Assembly: GCF_019754945.1 (NCBI RefSeq)
Contig: NZ_JAEUWU010000002.1
Span: 124,001 to 188,000, forward strand
Reading direction: 5' to 3'
DNA from: Corynebacterium pseudokroppenstedtii
GTDB lineage: Bacteria > Actinomycetota > Actinomycetes > Mycobacteriales > Mycobacteriaceae
DNA: 64,000 nucleotides
Position 1 is the first letter of the stretch. Each line of letters starts with the position of its first letter. The notes below the pieces were generated by a model. It worked only from the letters and a program-made list of their open reading frames with translations, had not been told where the DNA came from and searched no databases. Positions 35,626-45,003 of the stretch are shown piece after piece. The position numbers were made by a program, and so were the translations under genes.

Positions 35626-36924
35626 GTGAACACTCGGCCACTGGTACCACTGCCCATCCCAGCAAACACCACAGTTGCCGACCTATACCCCCAGCTAGAA
35701 CAAGCTTTACGCGGTGAGGCCTCCCTGCTGCCACTCCCTGTGAAAGACCTACAACGGGCCGCCCTCCTGCACGACGTCATGCGGGCCGACAAACCCATCG
35801 ACGCCACCATCGCATTCATCCTGTCCACGTCAGGATCGACCGGTCTTCCCAAAGGAGCCCAACTCAGCGCGGCTGCGCTTGCCGCGTCGGCATCGGCAAC
35901 CGAAAAAGTCCTCGGCGGACCCGGCCAATGGCTACTCGCCCTACCTCCCGACCACGTCGCCGGACTACAAGTCCTCCTACGGTCCCTAGCAGCGGGCTAC
36001 GAACCGGTGCTCATGGACGTCACCCAACCGTTTACACCGGGTGCTCTTGTCGACGCGATCCACCGCATGACCGGACCACGACGATACTGTTCTCTGGTTC
36101 CGACGCAGGTCAGACGGTTAATCCAGGCGCTCGAACCTGAAGACACTACGGGCGTCACGGGCAGCACAGGCGTCACGGGCGGATATTCCCCGGCGACGCT
36201 TATTGAAACGGTCGGAAGTCTGGACGGCATCCTCGTCGGCGGAGCACCCCTGAGTCCCGCTCTGCGGAAAAAATGCGCAGACGTGGGGTGGACGATAATC
36301 ACCACCTACGGATCCTCGGAAACCGCTGGCGGGATGGTGTACGACGGGACACCTCTACCGGGTACGTCGGTGAAGATCCAGCCCCTCGGGACTGGCGACG
36401 AGGGTCGGGTGCTTCTCGGCGGGCCGACACTGGCCACGGGGTATCGCAACGCCGAGGACCTTTTCGGATCCTCGGCTCACGCTGAACCATCGGGCGAGCG
36501 TAATGGGAACTCCAATCCGTTCGTCGATGGGTGGTTTGTGACCGATGACATCGGGACCATCCGCAATGGAAAGCTAGAGATTCTGGGCCGGTACGACCAG
36601 GCCATCAACACGGGAGGCCTGAAAGTTCTGCCAGAAGTCGTCGAATCCGCAGCCCGGCGGGCGGGGTATGCTGACTGCGCTGTGCTGGGCATTCCCTCGG
36701 CGGAGTGGGGAGAAAGCGTGTGTTTAGTGATCGAAGAACCGCGGGAGAACACGCCGTACTTCCTCGACCGCGAGGAAACGCGACACATTCGCGAGCAGCT
36801 CGACCTCCCCTCATACGCCCTACCCACGTCGATCGCGGTTGTTAAGCAGATTCCACTGCGCGGACCAGGGAAAACAGACCGACACGCACTGCGGGAGTTA
36901 CTTAGCGCCACGGAACACGGCTGA
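35626..36924 (+). CDS. menE: o-succinylbenzoate-CoA ligase
   Basis: 432 residues, adenylate-forming (ANL) enzyme. The P-loop FILSTSGSTGLPKGAQLS, ALPPDHVAGLQVLLRSL, the ILVGGAPLSP and TTYGSSETAGGMVYDG motifs, the hinge region FVTDDIGTI/GRYDQAINTGGLKV and the C-terminal catalytic lysine (PLRGPGKTDR) are all visible. It activates o-succinylbenzoate for MenB. The GTG start lacks a Shine-Dalgarno; TACACT ends eight bases before it, suggesting a leaderless message. A short Thr/Gly repeat (TGVTGSTGVTGG) lies near residue 183. Confidence 0.94.
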   Translation: MNTRPLVPLPIPANTTVADLYPQLEQALRGEASLLPLPVKDLQRAALLHDVMRADKPIDATIAFILSTSGSTGLPKGAQLSAAALAASASATEKVLGGPGQWLLALPPDHVAGLQVLLRSLAAGYEPVLMDVTQPFTPGALVDAIHRMTGPRRYCSLVPTQVRRLIQALEPEDTTGVTGSTGVTGGYSPATLIETVGSLDGILVGGAPLSPALRKKCADVGWTIITTYGSSETAGGMVYDGTPLPGTSVKIQPLGTGDEGRVLLGGPTLATGYRNAEDLFGSSAHAEPSGERNGNSNPFVDGWFVTDDIGTIRNGKLEILGRYDQAINTGGLKVLPEVVESAARRAGYADCAVLGIPSAEWGESVCLVIEEPRENTPYFLDREETRHIREQLDLPSYALPTSIAVVKQIPLRGPGKTDRHALRELLSATEHG

Positions 36925-36955
36925 GCGCCACGGAACACTAACGCGTCATAAAGCC

Positions 36956-37909
36956 TCAGAACGCGCTGGCCTGCTTCAGCGCCGCGATGTCGTCGTCGGT
37001 GTACACACGGCTGGCCTGCACATCATTGCCACCCATCCACACATTGCGAACAACGAGTGCCGCGTTGAACTGCGTCGTCGGGACAACCGCGAAATTCCGC
37101 TGCTGGCCGAAAACTTGCCTCACCTTGGTACCCGACCGCACCGCGCAGGCGTGCAGCCAAATGTCGTCAGCCTTCGGCGCGAGGCGTCGGAAAGAATCGC
37201 CCTGATCCACCACGAACGCCATAAAAGGCAGCGGGTAGAGCACCCCGGACACGCCCGTCGCCATATTCGCAATCGACGCCCGGCAGGACTTCACCGCAGG
37301 CCAGCGCGCATACGGCGCCAGAGCCCCCTTCTTCACGCAGACCCGGTGCGCCCGATAAGCGATCACATCATGGGGGCTCACGTCGGCGCACTCCAGCAAG
37401 CGCTCCAGCCACCATTCTGGGTAAATAATGTCGTCATCGGCCGTGGCGACACGCAGCGTCAGCAAATCCTCTTTGGCCAAGTCCGGCACGTCCGAATCGC
37501 GTGCCGACGCCACACTATCCGGGTCGTGCGCCACACGCTCCCGTGCCGACGCAACACGCTCGCGGAACAGCGGCCAATACTTCGTGTGGGGCCCAAAACT
37601 GCCGTCTGAACAGCGGATTTGTAGGCCGCGGTCCACCAGCCTTTGAAGCCGCTCCGGCAACGGCCGCTCGTAGTCTTCCTTATCAAGCCACAACACGATG
37701 GGGGCCGATACTGTACCACGGGCCAGCGACTCCAGGGTGTACCACACCTTGTTCACCCGCGGGCCATGCGTCGTCACGGAAATAGTCACCGGGCCGGACT
37801 GCGGAATCGGCTTGCCGTCGAACTCATTGTGGACGCGCAGCGGAATCAGCCGGGCGAGCGTCAGGAAAAAACTGACCACTTGGCCTAAAAAATAACTGAC
37901 CTGCTGCAC
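36956..37909 (-). CDS. probable glycosyltransferase
   Basis: 317 residues from the GTG at 37909 (GGAAGGA upstream). VTISVTTHGPRVNKVWYTLESLARGTVSAPIVLWLDK resembles the nucleotide-sugar-binding start of GT-A enzymes, and VATADDDIIYPEWWLERLLE carries the aspartate cluster (DDD) typical of metal-binding DXD motifs. A hydrophobic stretch near the start may attach it to the membrane. Residues ~125-150 contain a short duplication (RVASARERVAHDPDSVASAR). The acceptor is unknown; cell-envelope glycan synthesis is likely given the mgtA and rml genes nearby. Confidence 0.75.
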   Translation of the reverse strand: MQQVSYFLGQVVSFFLTLARLIPLRVHNEFDGKPIPQSGPVTISVTTHGPRVNKVWYTLESLARGTVSAPIVLWLDKEDYERPLPERLQRLVDRGLQIRCSDGSFGPHTKYWPLFRERVASARERVAHDPDSVASARDSDVPDLAKEDLLTLRVATADDDIIYPEWWLERLLECADVSPHDVIAYRAHRVCVKKGALAPYARWPAVKSCRASIANMATGVSGVLYPLPFMAFVVDQGDSFRRLAPKADDIWLHACAVRSGTKVRQVFGQQRNFAVVPTTQFNAALVVRNVWMGGNDVQASRVYTDDDIAALKQASAF

Positions 37910-38005
37910 GCATAATCCTTCCGTGGTGGAATGAAACGAAAAATTCCCGACACACGAGCCTACCCGGCTCTCCTCCTCAAGCCCGCGATGCGTCACAATA
38001 GAACC

Positions 38006-38995
38006 ATGCCCCACACTCCCGACCAGCCCAGCACACCGGACTCATCGTCCTCCGACAACAGCTCCGAGTTCGACGCACACACGTCATCACGACGCACACC
38101 TCCGCGCACGCCTTCACGCACGGTGACCGCCCACGATTGGCTCGAGGCCGCCCGCCCGCACACCTGGGCCAACGGTTTCGCCCCCGTCATCGCAGGTACG
38201 GGCGCCGCAGCACTCACGGGGCAAGCGTCGATAATACGAGCGATCCTTGCGGCGATCGTTGGCTGGTTCCTGGTTATCGGGGTGAATTATGCCAATGACT
38301 ACTCGGACGGCATCCGGGGTACCGACGACGACCGCTCCGGGCCGTTCCGGTTGACCGCATCGGGCTTGGTGCAGCCCTACGGCGTCAAGCACGCGGCGTT
38401 TGTGGCGTTCGGCGTGGCGGCGCTGGCGGGCCTGATTTTGTGCGCGATCAGTGGGCACTGGTGGCTGATCCTGGTGGGCGCTGCCTGCGTGGTGGCCGCA
38501 TGGTTCTACACGGGCGGCAAGCACCCCTATGGCTACCGTGGTTTGGGCGAAGTGGCCGTCTTTGTGTTCTTCGGGTTGGTCGCAGTGCTGGGTACGCAAT
38601 ACACGCAGGCCGATCACGTGAATTGGGCGGGGGTGGCGATTGCGGTCGCGATTGGCTCGGTTTCAGCGGCGGTGAACCTGGCGAATAATCTGCGCGACAT
38701 ACCTAGCGACGCAGCCACGGGCAAGATCACCCTCGCGGTGCGCCTGGGTGACCGCGGGAGCCGGACGTTGTGGTGCATACTCGCGACCTTGCCTGTTGTG
38801 GCGTCGGTACTGCTGGCCTTTATTGCGACGCCCTGGGCCCTGATTGGGCTGGTGGCAGCGCCGGTTTTGGGGCTGGCTGCGCGACCGATTGTTTCCCGCG
38901 CGGAGGGGAAAGACCTCATTCCTGTGCTGGGGATGACTGGGCGTGCCATGGTGGTGTGGGCCCTTGTCACCATGCTCGCGCTCTGGTTGGGGTAG
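38006..38995 (+). CDS. menA: 1,4-dihydroxy-2-naphthoate polyprenyltransferase
   Basis: 329 residues, UbiA-family membrane prenyltransferase with 8-9 helices. A polar ~55-residue N terminus precedes WLEAARPHTWANGFAPVIAG. The first Asp-rich motif is NYANDYSDGIRGTDDDR and the second NLANNLRDIPSDAATGKITLAVRLGD. It joins the polyprenyl chain to dihydroxynaphthoate, giving demethylmenaquinone for MenG. The ATG at 38006 is favoured; the longer frame adds a non-homologous stretch. Confidence 0.95.
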   Translation: MPHTPDQPSTPDSSSSDNSSEFDAHTSSRRTPPRTPSRTVTAHDWLEAARPHTWANGFAPVIAGTGAAALTGQASIIRAILAAIVGWFLVIGVNYANDYSDGIRGTDDDRSGPFRLTASGLVQPYGVKHAAFVAFGVAALAGLILCAISGHWWLILVGAACVVAAWFYTGGKHPYGYRGLGEVAVFVFFGLVAVLGTQYTQADHVNWAGVAIAVAIGSVSAAVNLANNLRDIPSDAATGKITLAVRLGDRGSRTLWCILATLPVVASVLLAFIATPWALIGLVAAPVLGLAARPIVSRAEGKDLIPVLGMTGRAMVVWALVTMLALWLG

Positions 38996-39007
38996 GTGCG
39001 CTATTCC

Positions 39008-39316
39008 CTATTCCCGGTCTTCGAGCTGACTCTTGATGTATTCCTTGTGGGCGCGGCGTTGCTCATTCCACGTGGCCATTTCCGTGGTGACGCGCCTACG
39101 CAGCCCCTTAAACAAGAACATGGACAGTGGCAGCGCCACGATCAGAGCCAGAAGGGCGCTAATCATAAGGGGCATCGGCGCGCCCACCAGGTACGCGCCA
39201 TACGCGATCACCACCGTCAGGACGAAGAACAATAACAGCCGGGCCAGCCCATACAGCAGAATGTCCTTCCACGGGCGGGTCGGTTTCTCGGTTGGCTGCG
39301 TCGTGTCCTCATTCAC
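39008..39316 (-). CDS. DUF4229 membrane protein
   Basis: 102 residues, two membrane helices (GLARLLLFFVLTVVIAYGAYLVG and LMISALLALIVALPLSMFLF) flanked by basic loops and a charged C terminus. This is the DUF4229 pattern, a small actinobacterial membrane protein often found convergent to menA, as here. Function unknown. Confidence 0.82.
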   Translation of the reverse strand: MNEDTTQPTEKPTRPWKDILLYGLARLLLFFVLTVVIAYGAYLVGAPMPLMISALLALIVALPLSMFLFKGLRRRVTTEMATWNEQRRAHKEYIKSQLEDRE

Positions 39317-39419
39317 GTATGCCAGATTAGCGGTTCAGCCCAGCGCGAGGTCAACTGGACTCGACTTGGCGAGGTTCGTCGCGCAGTTTCCGCGGTTACC
39401 GTCGGCAATTAATCGTCGT

Positions 39420-40133
39420 TTAATTCGCGTCGACGCCGGCTTCGCTGTTTGCTAACGCCCACCCGTTGCGTAATTCGTCCTCGAAATGTTTACAGTCCTC
39501 CCAGGTGGGGAGCCGGTCGTCAACGTCGGCAAGAAGAGGAGCTACACGATCCTTCTCTGAGAAAATCGGGTCGACTGTGGCGGAGTGCTGATCTGAGGAC
39601 TCTTCGGAGTTAAGCAGTGCCTGGCAATCAATGCCGAGGGCGGGGTCCGTTATCCGCACACCGAACTCGCGCTCAGGGTCGTACGCGGTGCTGGTCAGAT
39701 AGGTGGCGACCGTGTTGTCCCCGTGGGCGACGAACCCGTGCCCGATGCCCACGGGGAGATACACCACGGCGTGATTGTCCTGGTTAAGGGGGACAACGAT
39801 GTGCTTGCCATAGGTGCTGGAGCCCTTGCGCAGGTCCACAATGATGTCGCTGAGGGCCCCGGCGGGACAGGTCACCATTTTCGCCTGACCTGGGGGAACC
39901 TCGGCCAGGTGGATACCCCGTACCACGCCGCGGGCCGACACACTCATGTTCGCCTGCTCCGGGAAAAACGGGTAGCCCAGGGCCTCGGCGAAGTCATCCG
40001 CCTTGTACCACTCGTGGAAACTACCCCTCTGATCAACGTGAACAGTGGGATAGAAGATAAACACTCCCGGGATCGGGGTGGCGACGTACGTTGCGTGCTG
40101 GTCGGGTTCCTGAACTTCGAGTCGGGACGTCAT
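39420..40133 (-). CDS. rmlC: dTDP-4-dehydrorhamnose 3,5-epimerase-like protein
   Basis: 237 residues, cupin fold. IPGVFIFYPTVHVDQRGSFHEWYKADDF, QANMSVSARGVVRGIHLAEVPPGQAKMVTCPAGALSDIIVDLRKGSSTYGKH and LPVGIGHGFVAHGDNTVATYLTSTAYDPEREFGVRITDPALGI are the family blocks; the catalytic His is in GIHLAE. It acts on dTDP-sugars made by RmlB, whose gene lies 1.8 kb away on the same strand. In many corynebacteria RmlC is fused to RmlD; here it stands alone and no rmlD or rmlA is in the window. Confidence 0.9.
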   Translation of the reverse strand: MTSRLEVQEPDQHATYVATPIPGVFIFYPTVHVDQRGSFHEWYKADDFAEALGYPFFPEQANMSVSARGVVRGIHLAEVPPGQAKMVTCPAGALSDIIVDLRKGSSTYGKHIVVPLNQDNHAVVYLPVGIGHGFVAHGDNTVATYLTSTAYDPEREFGVRITDPALGIDCQALLNSEESSDQHSATVDPIFSEKDRVAPLLADVDDRLPTWEDCKHFEDELRNGWALANSEAGVDAN

Positions 40134-40214
40134 GCTCACCAGCCTAGTGGCGTGCCGACGTGGGGTGGGGTGGATTGGGTGCCGGGTGGCGGCTTGGTGG
40201 ATTGGGCGCCGATT

Positions 40215-41540
40215 TTATGTTCCCAGTGCAGATGGGTCATCCGTCACGTCCGCCACGCGCGGCGAGCGTGCTATCGGCAAGCAACTGACAATCGCCGCTG
40301 CTACCAAGAGGACAGACAGGATGAGGGCGGACATGTGTGGGTGGCCAGAAAATGTGGCGAACAAGACCATACCAAGCGGGGTCCCAGCAGTGAAAACCAG
40401 CTGGTCTTTAGTAGCAAACTGATGCACGAGTTCGTCTTTTCCTAGGGACTGCCCCAACGAATCCCAAGAGACGCCTGCGGAAGTCATGAGCAAGGATGCC
40501 ACAGCGCCGACCAGGGCAATGACAATAAACACTGGAGAGAACGTCAGCGCCAATAGCTGCCCCGCCAAGAACAGCAGCATCAGGAATTGCAAAGTTGTGA
40601 AACGGACTCGATCCAGTTTCCTTAAAATCGTGGCGGCTGAGCCTAGCAGTGAACCGATAGCCAGGGCGGTGGCCATGAAGCCCCACGTCTTCTCGTCGAA
40701 CGAGTTCATGATCCACGTCGGACCAGCGCTTCCGAGAAAACCGTTGACAAGGGAGGCCACCAGCCATGTGCCCAGCCCCACCTGCACCCAGCGGGGCAAC
40801 ACCGCGGTGGGCTTCTTTGCGCTGTTTACCTTGGTTTGAGCAGAGGCTGCGTCGGTGTTTGCGGAATCGGCGTCGTTGGCGTGGTTAGCGGGATCAGCAT
40901 CAGAAGCGGGTGTAGCTTCCTCAGCTTCATGGGTTCCGGGAGCATCGTCGGTCGCCGAATTTCTGCGCACTTTAAAGAATGGCAATACGAACAGCATTGC
41001 TATCAGAAACGTAGCTCCGTCGATAAGTAATACAGTACGGAACCCTAATGTGATCACCGCTGCAGTGCCGATTAGTGGGCCGGCAATATATAAAACATCA
41101 CCGAGGATCGACACGGTCCCGTTAACGCGTGTGCGCTGCGAATCCGTGAACAACAGCGCCAGCAACCCGAAGCGAGCCGGCGTGAAGAACGAAGAGGCGC
41201 ATCCGTACACGAAACTTGAGACGGCGAACGAGGCAATCGAATCACCCTGGACGAGTACCCAGGCAACTAATCCCTACTGGGCCAGCAAGCGGACAAAGTC
41301 GCTACTTAACATCCAACCCACAGGACGAATTGGTGGCGGCAGTTTGCGCACTACCACGGAACTGATAAATCGGCCTGACCATAAAGCGATGAGCACCATT
41401 GTCAAGCCTCGACCGGAAGAATCTACTCGGTGGGCCTGAAGTGCAAAAGCAATAGGAATTAGCCCGTCGCCTATTCCAGAGATTAATGCGGCTAAAAAGA
41501 GGAGCGATAAAATCGATTTAAACGATAGTTTATTCATCAC
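40215..41540 (-). pseudogene. MFS transporter gene with a single amber codon
   Basis: From ATG 41537 (or GTG 41540; GGAG upstream) the frame encodes MNKLSFKSILSLLFLAALISGIGDGLIPIAFA and runs 88 codons to TAG at 41274-41276. It continues in the same frame (GLVAWVLVQGDSIASFAVSSFVYGC) for ~350 codons to 40215. Apart from that codon it would be a 441-residue, 12-helix drug-exporter-type MFS protein with a long Ala/Asp-rich central loop. So it is a recent nonsense mutation, or is read through. Neighbours give no substrate. Confidence 0.8.
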
Positions 41541-41616
41541 GCTCCATAATTCTCATTGAATACGGGGGTGGACAGCAGTCCTTATTCGAATCCAAACTGC
41601 CAAAAAATAAGCTCAT
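41530..41616 (-). CDS. 28-residue ORF overlapping the MFS gene start
   Basis: MSLFFGSLDSNKDCCPPPYS and then eight more residues. TGAGG lies 10 bases before its ATG, and its TAA overlaps the MFS start, so the two would be translationally coupled. It contains adjacent cysteines and three consecutive prolines, a sequence that slows ribosomes. Two readings: a leader peptide controlling an exporter by ribosome stalling, as for several resistance genes, or a small peptide exported by the MFS protein. No modification enzyme is nearby. It is too short for certainty. Confidence 0.35.
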   Translation of the reverse strand: MSLFFGSLDSNKDCCPPPYSMRIMERDE

Positions 41617-41947
41617 TAAGTGGTTACCTCACTAAAACAAGTACGAGTACACGCTACTTAGCAGGCTGAGCACGGATCTTCCACAAAGCTGTTTACAAAG
41701 CACAAAGGCTCATAAAAAAATTAGATAGCAATATGCTCACCTCATTGTTAAAAAACTCAGCTTTGTGGTGACCGTTGAACTCCTTGCCCCTCACAAGAAT
41801 GGTATTAATACTTTTAGCATGAACGATCAGCTACCTAAACGAAGGAAACAAAGTATTAACAAAATATCACACTAATTAGAGTTGTTAATTACCCTCGTAC
41901 TCCCCGCACAGGACAGCGTGCCACGAAATACCTGGTCAGGTCCGGGC
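41617..41947. other. AT-rich leader region upstream of the exporter gene
   Basis: About 330 bases, clearly richer in A+T than the window average. It contains an 11-bp perfect inverted repeat (41681-41691 CCACAAAGCTG and 41758-41768) that encloses 66 bases of very AT-rich DNA. It could form a large mRNA stem upstream of the short ORF or mark the ends of a lost element. Very short frames occur inside but none is convincing. Confidence 0.5.
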
Positions 41948-43006
41948 CTACCCGATCTCCCTCTCAGTGAGCGCATACTTTTCCTCAGCAGCCTTGGCCG
42001 CAACCTCCCACCACGTGCGATTGCTCCGATACCACTCAATAGTCTCGCGCAGACCGTCGGCAAGAGAATGAGTCGGCTCCCACCCCAGCTCAGTGCGGAG
42101 CCGCGTCGGGTCTATCGCATACCGACGGTCATGCCCCGGCCGATCCGTGACATGCACGAAATCGTCGCGCGGCTGGCCAAATGCCTCGAGAAGATCCCCC
42201 ACGATCTCCAGGTTGGAGCGCTCCCCATCAGCGCCGATGAGGAACGTGCGGCCGTACAGCGCTGGATCGCGCCGGGCAGCGTCGATAATGGTCCAGACGG
42301 CGCTGTTGTGATCGTCCACATGGATCCAATCGCGCACATTCTCGCCCGTGCCGTACACGCGCGGCCGCCGTCCACCGATGAGCCCGATGATCTGTCGCGG
42401 GATGAGTTTCTCCGGGTGCTGCCGGGGCCCGTAGTTATTCGAACAATTCGAGGTCGTGGCCTTCAGTCCAAAACTGCGCACCCACGCGCGGACCATATGA
42501 TCCGCCGACGCCTTCGACGCGGAATACGGCGACGACGGGCGATACGGCGACCGCTCCGTGAAGCGCTCATCCGAACCGATCGGGAGATCCCCGAACACCT
42601 CGTCCGTTGAGATGTGGTGGAGGGGAACGTCGTACTTCACGCACGCCGACGCCACCGTCACCGTGCCCTCGATATTGGTTTTGAGGAACGGCGCCGGATC
42701 CCGCAGAGAGTTATCGTTGTGGCTCTCCGCGGCGAAATGCACAACTTGATCGGCCGACTTCACCAGCTTGTCGACGAGAGGCTGGTCGCACACGTCGCCG
42801 ACGACCAGTTCGCAAAGGTCGGAGTCAGGCGATGTGGCGGATCCTGCACCAGCGAAGTTGCCGTCGGGCTTTAAGCTCTCCGGATTACCGGCGTAAGTCA
42901 ACGCGTCGAGGACGACGACTTTCACGCCGGGATAGTGCGCCCGGGTGTAATGAACGAAATTCGAGCCGATGAAACCAGCTCCGCCGGTAACCAAGACAGT
43001 GCGCAT
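41948..43006 (-). CDS. rmlB: dTDP-glucose 4,6-dehydratase
   Basis: 352 residues, extended short-chain dehydrogenase fold. NAD-binding VTGGAGFIGSNFVHY at the start, HFAAESHNDNSLRDP, the substrate loop HISTDEVFGDLPIGS with the catalytic Asp/Glu region, and the YSASKASADHMVRAW Tyr-x3-Lys. NNYGPRQHPEKLIPRQI and GTGENVRDWIHVDDH complete it. It makes dTDP-4-keto-6-deoxyglucose for rhamnose linking arabinogalactan to peptidoglycan in corynebacteria. ATG at 43006 chosen over the one at 43015. Confidence 0.95.
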   Translation of the reverse strand: MRTVLVTGGAGFIGSNFVHYTRAHYPGVKVVVLDALTYAGNPESLKPDGNFAGAGSATSPDSDLCELVVGDVCDQPLVDKLVKSADQVVHFAAESHNDNSLRDPAPFLKTNIEGTVTVASACVKYDVPLHHISTDEVFGDLPIGSDERFTERSPYRPSSPYSASKASADHMVRAWVRSFGLKATTSNCSNNYGPRQHPEKLIPRQIIGLIGGRRPRVYGTGENVRDWIHVDDHNSAVWTIIDAARRDPALYGRTFLIGADGERSNLEIVGDLLEAFGQPRDDFVHVTDRPGHDRRYAIDPTRLRTELGWEPTHSLADGLRETIEWYRSNRTWWEVAAKAAEEKYALTEREIG

Positions 43007-43037
43007 GGCAAACACCGTACCTCAGCGCCCGGCGCGG

Positions 43038-44522
43038 CTACTGCATCGCAGCGTCGCGGGCCTCCGCTTCCGCAATCGCGTCCTCATACGTCGGCGTGTC
43101 CTCGAGCTCCTTACGGCTAATGCCCTTATCCCCCACCATGCGGGCGATAATCAGAGCGATGGCACCGTCGCCAGTAACATTGCACGCCGTGCCAAACGAG
43201 TCGATCGCGATATACGCCGCGATCATGATCGCAACCTCGGAATCAGAAAAGCCCAGCATCGACGAGAGCAACCCCGACGCCGCCATGATCGCGCCACCCG
43301 GCACGCCCGGCGCGGCGATCATCGTGATGCCCAGCATCAGCACGAAGCCGATCATCTTCGCCGGTGTCGTGTCGATGTCCGCCATCTGCACAATTGCGAA
43401 CGCGAACAGCGAAATCTTCATCATCGACCCGGCCAGGTGAATCGTCGCGCACAACGGGACCGTGAACCCGGCGACCGTCGGATCGACTCCATTCTTCTTC
43501 GAGCACTCGTACGTGACCGGAATGGTCGCGGCCGACGAGGAGGTTCCCAGAGCGGTGAGATACGCCGGGATCATGTTCTTGAACGCGCGCCACGGGTTGA
43601 CCTTCGCGATCCCCCCGGTCACCGAAAACTGCAGCACCAGCAGGACGCCCGTCATGAGGATGGCCAGCACGATGACCTTCGAGAACGACACCAGCGTGTT
43701 CGTCAAATTGCCGTTCATACCCATCGACAAGAACATGCCGAAAATGAACGGCGGCAGCAACGGGATCACGAACTTGCTGATCACGCGCATGATCACGCGC
43801 TCGAGGTCCTTCGCGCCCGCGTACAGCGTGTCGCTCTTCACCGCCGTCATGGCCACGCCGATAGTGAACGCCAGCAGCAGGGCCGTCATCACCTCAAACG
43901 GCGGCTTCATCTCAATTTCGAAGAACGGCTTGAGCGCGCCGTCGTCGACAGTCTTTGCTTTGAAAAGGTCATCGCCTTTCAGCAACCACGGATACACTAT
44001 CGACGCCGTGCCAAAGGCGATCAGGCCCGAGAAGATGGTCGAGCCGTACGCGACGCCCGTTGTGATTGCTAACCACTTGCCGGCGCCGCGGCCCAGGCCG
44101 GAGATCGCCGGCGTGATCAGGGCGAAGATGAGCACCGGGATGAAGAAGCTCAGGAAGTTGCTGAACAGGCTGTTGTACGTGACGAACACGCGCGCAAGCC
44201 AATCCGGGAAGAACAACGAACAGACAATGCCCGCGATGATCGCGATAATGATCTGCCACAAAAGGTTGCCGCGGATGCGCTGGCCGATGGACCTTTTGGG
44301 CTGGGTGGTGTCCTCTGAGGTGCTGGGTTTGTTGGACGCTGCTTTATCGGTCTTGTTGGTCCCCTTGGCCGCGCCGGTCCCCGTGGTTCCGTTGGTTTCG
44401 GTGTGCGACGCGCCCGTTGTCGCAGATGATTGAGCTGTGCTGGCTGGGCGGGAACTATGTGCCGCCGATCCCTCCATAGAGGGTTCGTTCGCTGGCTGCT
44501 CAGGTGGGACCGACTTGGGCAT
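43038..44522 (-). CDS. dicarboxylate/amino acid:cation symporter
   Basis: 494 residues. After an ~80-residue Thr/Ser/Lys-rich cytoplasmic tail comes the GltPh/DAACS fold: eight helices and two re-entrant hairpins. LTALGTSSSAATIPVTYECSKKNGV is hairpin 1 with the serine-rich motif, FTVPLCATIHLAGSMM the helix-7 substrate/Na+ region, APGVPGGAIMAASGL hairpin 2, and DSFGTACNVTGDGAIALI helix 8. It imports acidic amino acids, dicarboxylates or Ser/Thr with cations; sequence alone does not say which. AGGAAG precedes the ATG. Confidence 0.9.
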   Translation of the reverse strand: MPKSVPPEQPANEPSMEGSAAHSSRPASTAQSSATTGASHTETNGTTGTGAAKGTNKTDKAASNKPSTSEDTTQPKRSIGQRIRGNLLWQIIIAIIAGIVCSLFFPDWLARVFVTYNSLFSNFLSFFIPVLIFALITPAISGLGRGAGKWLAITTGVAYGSTIFSGLIAFGTASIVYPWLLKGDDLFKAKTVDDGALKPFFEIEMKPPFEVMTALLLAFTIGVAMTAVKSDTLYAGAKDLERVIMRVISKFVIPLLPPFIFGMFLSMGMNGNLTNTLVSFSKVIVLAILMTGVLLVLQFSVTGGIAKVNPWRAFKNMIPAYLTALGTSSSAATIPVTYECSKKNGVDPTVAGFTVPLCATIHLAGSMMKISLFAFAIVQMADIDTTPAKMIGFVLMLGITMIAAPGVPGGAIMAASGLLSSMLGFSDSEVAIMIAAYIAIDSFGTACNVTGDGAIALIIARMVGDKGISRKELEDTPTYEDAIAEAEARDAAMQ

Positions 44523-44794
44523 AGGGGATCTTCCTCTTCATGTGACCTTTTATCCCCAATGAGATTATTAGGCGGTCGGCCCCTTTTCCAAAGCCTCGCC
44601 CGTGATTTAACCTGCCGGAAATAATCGAAGGTGTTGGTTGGTGCCAGTTCTGTTCGGAGGCCCGGGTCGTTTGGAATCCAGAGTCCGTTTGGTTCCCCGG
44701 CCCGTTTGGCGCACAAGGTTCGTTCAGCGCACACGGCCCGCGGAAAATGAGGATAACTAATTCCTGGCGACGCTTACGTCGATCGATTACTCGA
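44523..44794. other. intergenic stretch upstream of the symporter gene
   Basis: No gene. It must hold the symporter promoter but I see no convincing -35/-10 pair. Near 44640-44740 there are loose direct repeats of the type GTTTGG/GTTCGG-CCCG. Confidence 0.35.
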
Positions 44795-44905
44795 ATTTTG
44801 CGAGGGTATATGGGGAGCAGTTCAAACTGCGGGGGTATATGGGCGAAAAATGGCCATATTCCCCCGCACTTTTCGCCACCGGGTCCGATATACCCCCACA
44901 CTTTT
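44795..44905. repeat. nested palindromic intergenic repeat, copy 3
   Basis: Arms at 44795-44814 (degenerate), 44824-44843 (AAACTGCGGGGGTATATGGG), 44854-44873 and 44887-44905 (reverse complements). The left-left-right-right order is the same as in copy 1, with a shorter centre. It lies between the symporter and ccsB genes. Confidence 0.8.
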
Positions 44906-45003
44906 AGTTCACACCGAGCCACCGGTCCTCCCGGACGTATGTAAGCCCGGCATATTCGGCTGGGGACGTCCTAAATAAATCCGCGGTTCTAATCCATGCG
45001 GCA

